A stretch of DNA of 7,035 bases from Candidatus Calidifonticultor daggyaiensis (GTDB taxonomy: Bacteria > Actinomycetota > Humimicrobiia > Humimicrobiales > Humimicrobiaceae): positions 1 to 7,035 of the forward strand of contig JACVJA010000072.1 in the NCBI GenBank assembly GCA_015661035.1, in the 5' to 3' direction. Both the position numbers and the translations under genes were made by a program. Shown in pieces: positions 5,573-7,035 of this stretch (the stretch's first letter is position 1; the number at the start of each line of letters is the position of its first letter). Below the pieces are notes generated by a model, which was given only the letters and a program-made list of their open reading frames with translations, made no database searches and was not told the origin of the DNA.

Positions 5573-7035
5573 TTATTTTATCCCCATAGTAGCAAATGAC
5601 ATTATATTCTCCTTGTTTGCTTCATAAGAATTTAATTCTGCAACTATTTGGCCTTTTCTCATCACAATTATTCTATCAGAGATTGATAATACCTCAGGTA
5701 AATCTGAAGAAATTATAATTACTGCAACTCCATTATCTGAAAGCTCTCTGAGTATCTTGTGAATTTCAGATTTTGCACCAACATCTATACCCTGTGTAGG
5801 CTCATCAACAATCAGAATTTTTACATTTGTCGCAAGCCATCTAGCAAGGATAACTTTCTGCTGATTTCCTCCACTCAAAGAGATTACAGGAGCATTAAAA
5901 CTTACAGTTTTTATATTAAGCAATTCAATATAATTTTTAACTATATTATTCTCTTTACTTTTACTAATAAAACCAAGACGAGCAATCTTTGATAATATAG
6001 TAAGACTAATATTTTCTTTAACAGTCATAGTTGATATTATTCCGAATACTTTCCTATCTTCAGGCAATAAACCGATACCAATTTGAATTGCATCCTTTGG
6101 TGATTTTATTTTTACAAGTTTACCAAACACTTTTATTGACCCACTTTCAAATGGTAGTACACCAAAAATTGCTTTTACTAATTCAGATCGACCAGCTCCG
6201 ACAAGACCAGTGATACTTAAAATTTCTCCAGACCTTGCAAAAAAATTAATATTCTTAAAATAATTTTTATTTGTAAGATTTGTTACTTCCAGAACTTTTT
6301 TACCATATTTTTTATTGCTGATAAGTCTATTATATAAATCCAATTGTTTTCCAACCATCATCTTTATTATTTCTTCGACAGTTGTATCTTTTGTATATTT
6401 TGTACCAATATATTTACCATCTCTTAGTACTGATATTCTATCAGAAATTTTAAATACTTCTTCTAATCTGTGTGAAACAAATATTATAGATATTTTTTGT
6501 TTTTTTAATGAATTTACAATTTCAAACAGCTTTTCTGATTCACTTTGTGTCAAAGGTGCAGTAGGTTCATCCATTATTAACAATTTTAATTTATAAACTA
6601 AAGTTTTTGCTATTTCTACTATTTGTTTTTTAGAAGTACTAAGATTCTCTACTAATGTTTCGGGGTTTATATCAGTTCCAAGTTTATTTAATACATCCAT
6701 CGTTTTTCTGTATAATTCTTTTATACTTCTCACGAATAACGAGTGGTTCCTTCCCAGTTGTGAAAGAAAAATGTTTTCCATTACACTCATAGAATCAACC
6801 AGAGCTAATTCCTGATGAATAACACTTATTCCTAGAGATATGCCAAGGCTGGGGTCAAGTTTTTCATATTTTTGATTTTCAAATACAAAATCGCCAGAAT
6901 CAGGTGTTATAGCACCACTTAATATATTTAGCAAAGTTGTTTTTCCTGCACCGTTTTCTCCAACAATTGCATGGCATTCTCCTTTAAAAATAGAAAACGA
7001 TATACCATCTAGTGCAGTTACTCCCCCAAATTTTT
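5573..7035 (-). CDS. RbsA/MglA-type sugar ABC transporter ATPase, N-terminus cut by window edge
   Basis: The frame is open to the right edge, so the gene is partial: 486 residues are visible and about 12 are missing by comparison with RbsA. It is a tandem ATPase of the CUT2 class. First domain, counted from the first visible residue: KFGGVTAL at the start, Walker A GENGAGKTT (25-33), Q-loop Gln near 74, a degenerate signature LSTSKKQ (131-137), Walker B LLIMDEPTAPLT (151-162) and H-loop SHRLEEV (187-193). Second domain: degenerate Walker A GLVGAGRSE (276-284), LPEDRK, signature LSGGNQQK (386-393), Walker B ILIVDEPTQGIDVG (406-419) and SSDLPEVL (442-449), which lacks the switch His. The second-domain losses are normal for this family. 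It energises import through the adjacent permease at the inner face of the membrane. A periplasmic-type binding protein is expected outside the window. The TTG at 6934 is an internal Leu codon, not a start, since Walker A lies before it. Confidence 0.95.
   Translation of the reverse strand, partial: KFGGVTALDGISFSIFKGECHAIVGENGAGKTTLLNILSGAITPDSGDFVFENQKYEKLDPSLGISLGISVIHQELALVDSMSVMENIFLSQLGRNHSLFVRSIKELYRKTMDVLNKLGTDINPETLVENLSTSKKQIVEIAKTLVYKLKLLIMDEPTAPLTQSESEKLFEIVNSLKKQKISIIFVSHRLEEVFKISDRISVLRDGKYIGTKYTKDTTVEEIIKMMVGKQLDLYNRLISNKKYGKKVLEVTNLTNKNYFKNINFFARSGEILSITGLVGAGRSELVKAIFGVLPFESGSIKVFGKLVKIKSPKDAIQIGIGLLPEDRKVFGIISTMTVKENISLTILSKIARLGFISKSKENNIVKNYIELLNIKTVSFNAPVISLSGGNQQKVILARWLATNVKILIVDEPTQGIDVGAKSEIHKILRELSDNGVAVIIISSDLPEVLSISDRIIVMRKGQIVAELNSYEANKENIMSFATMGIK

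Noticed and set aside
5759..6596. Three plus-strand open frames (5759-5992, 6031-6213, 6315-6596) opposite the ATPase gene
   Set aside because: All are antisense to clear ATP-binding motifs, low-complexity, and without recognisable domains.

Overview
The window is a very AT-rich, densely packed stretch in which all six recognisable genes lie on the minus strand, so transcription runs from high to low coordinates. The AT richness, the strong GGAGG-type ribosome binding sites, occasional TTG starts and the mixture of families suggest a low-GC Firmicute, probably an anaerobic clostridial or acetogen-like bacterium. This is an inference from composition and gene content; no marker gene is present.

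In order of transcription the layout is: (1) an RbsA-type double ATPase of a sugar ABC importer, cut at its N-terminus by the right edge; (2) an RbsC-type permease; (3) a small corrinoid (B12) protein of the MttC/MtbC type; (4) an MttB-superfamily methyltransferase with no in-frame amber codon, hence of the non-pyrrolysine kind; (5) an aldose-1-epimerase-like (galactose mutarotase fold) protein; (6) a uroporphyrinogen-decarboxylase-family (URO-D) protein of the MtaA/MtbA-like methyltransferase kind, cut at its C-terminus by the left edge. Genes 1 to 4 are separated by only 22, 33 and 26 bases. A 129-base gap with a possible promoter precedes gene 5, and 59 bases separate genes 5 and 6.

Read together, this looks like one catabolic operon. 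A CUT2 sugar-type importer brings in a substrate. The MttB homologue would move a methyl group from it to the corrinoid protein. The URO-D protein could move the methyl on to a downstream acceptor, or could itself be a second substrate-specific methyltransferase. The epimerase-like protein would act on a sugar-like part of the substrate. MttB homologues with known substrates act on methylated amines and betaines, so pairing one with a ribose-type importer and a mutarotase-like protein suggests a methylated, sugar- or polyol-containing substrate that is not obvious from known pathways. The solute-binding protein, a corrinoid reductive activase and an MtrH/MtgA-type methyltransferase are not in the window and may lie outside it.

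No RNA gene, insertion sequence, CRISPR array or convincing riboswitch or intrinsic terminator was seen, and no gene-free stretch exceeds 300 bases.
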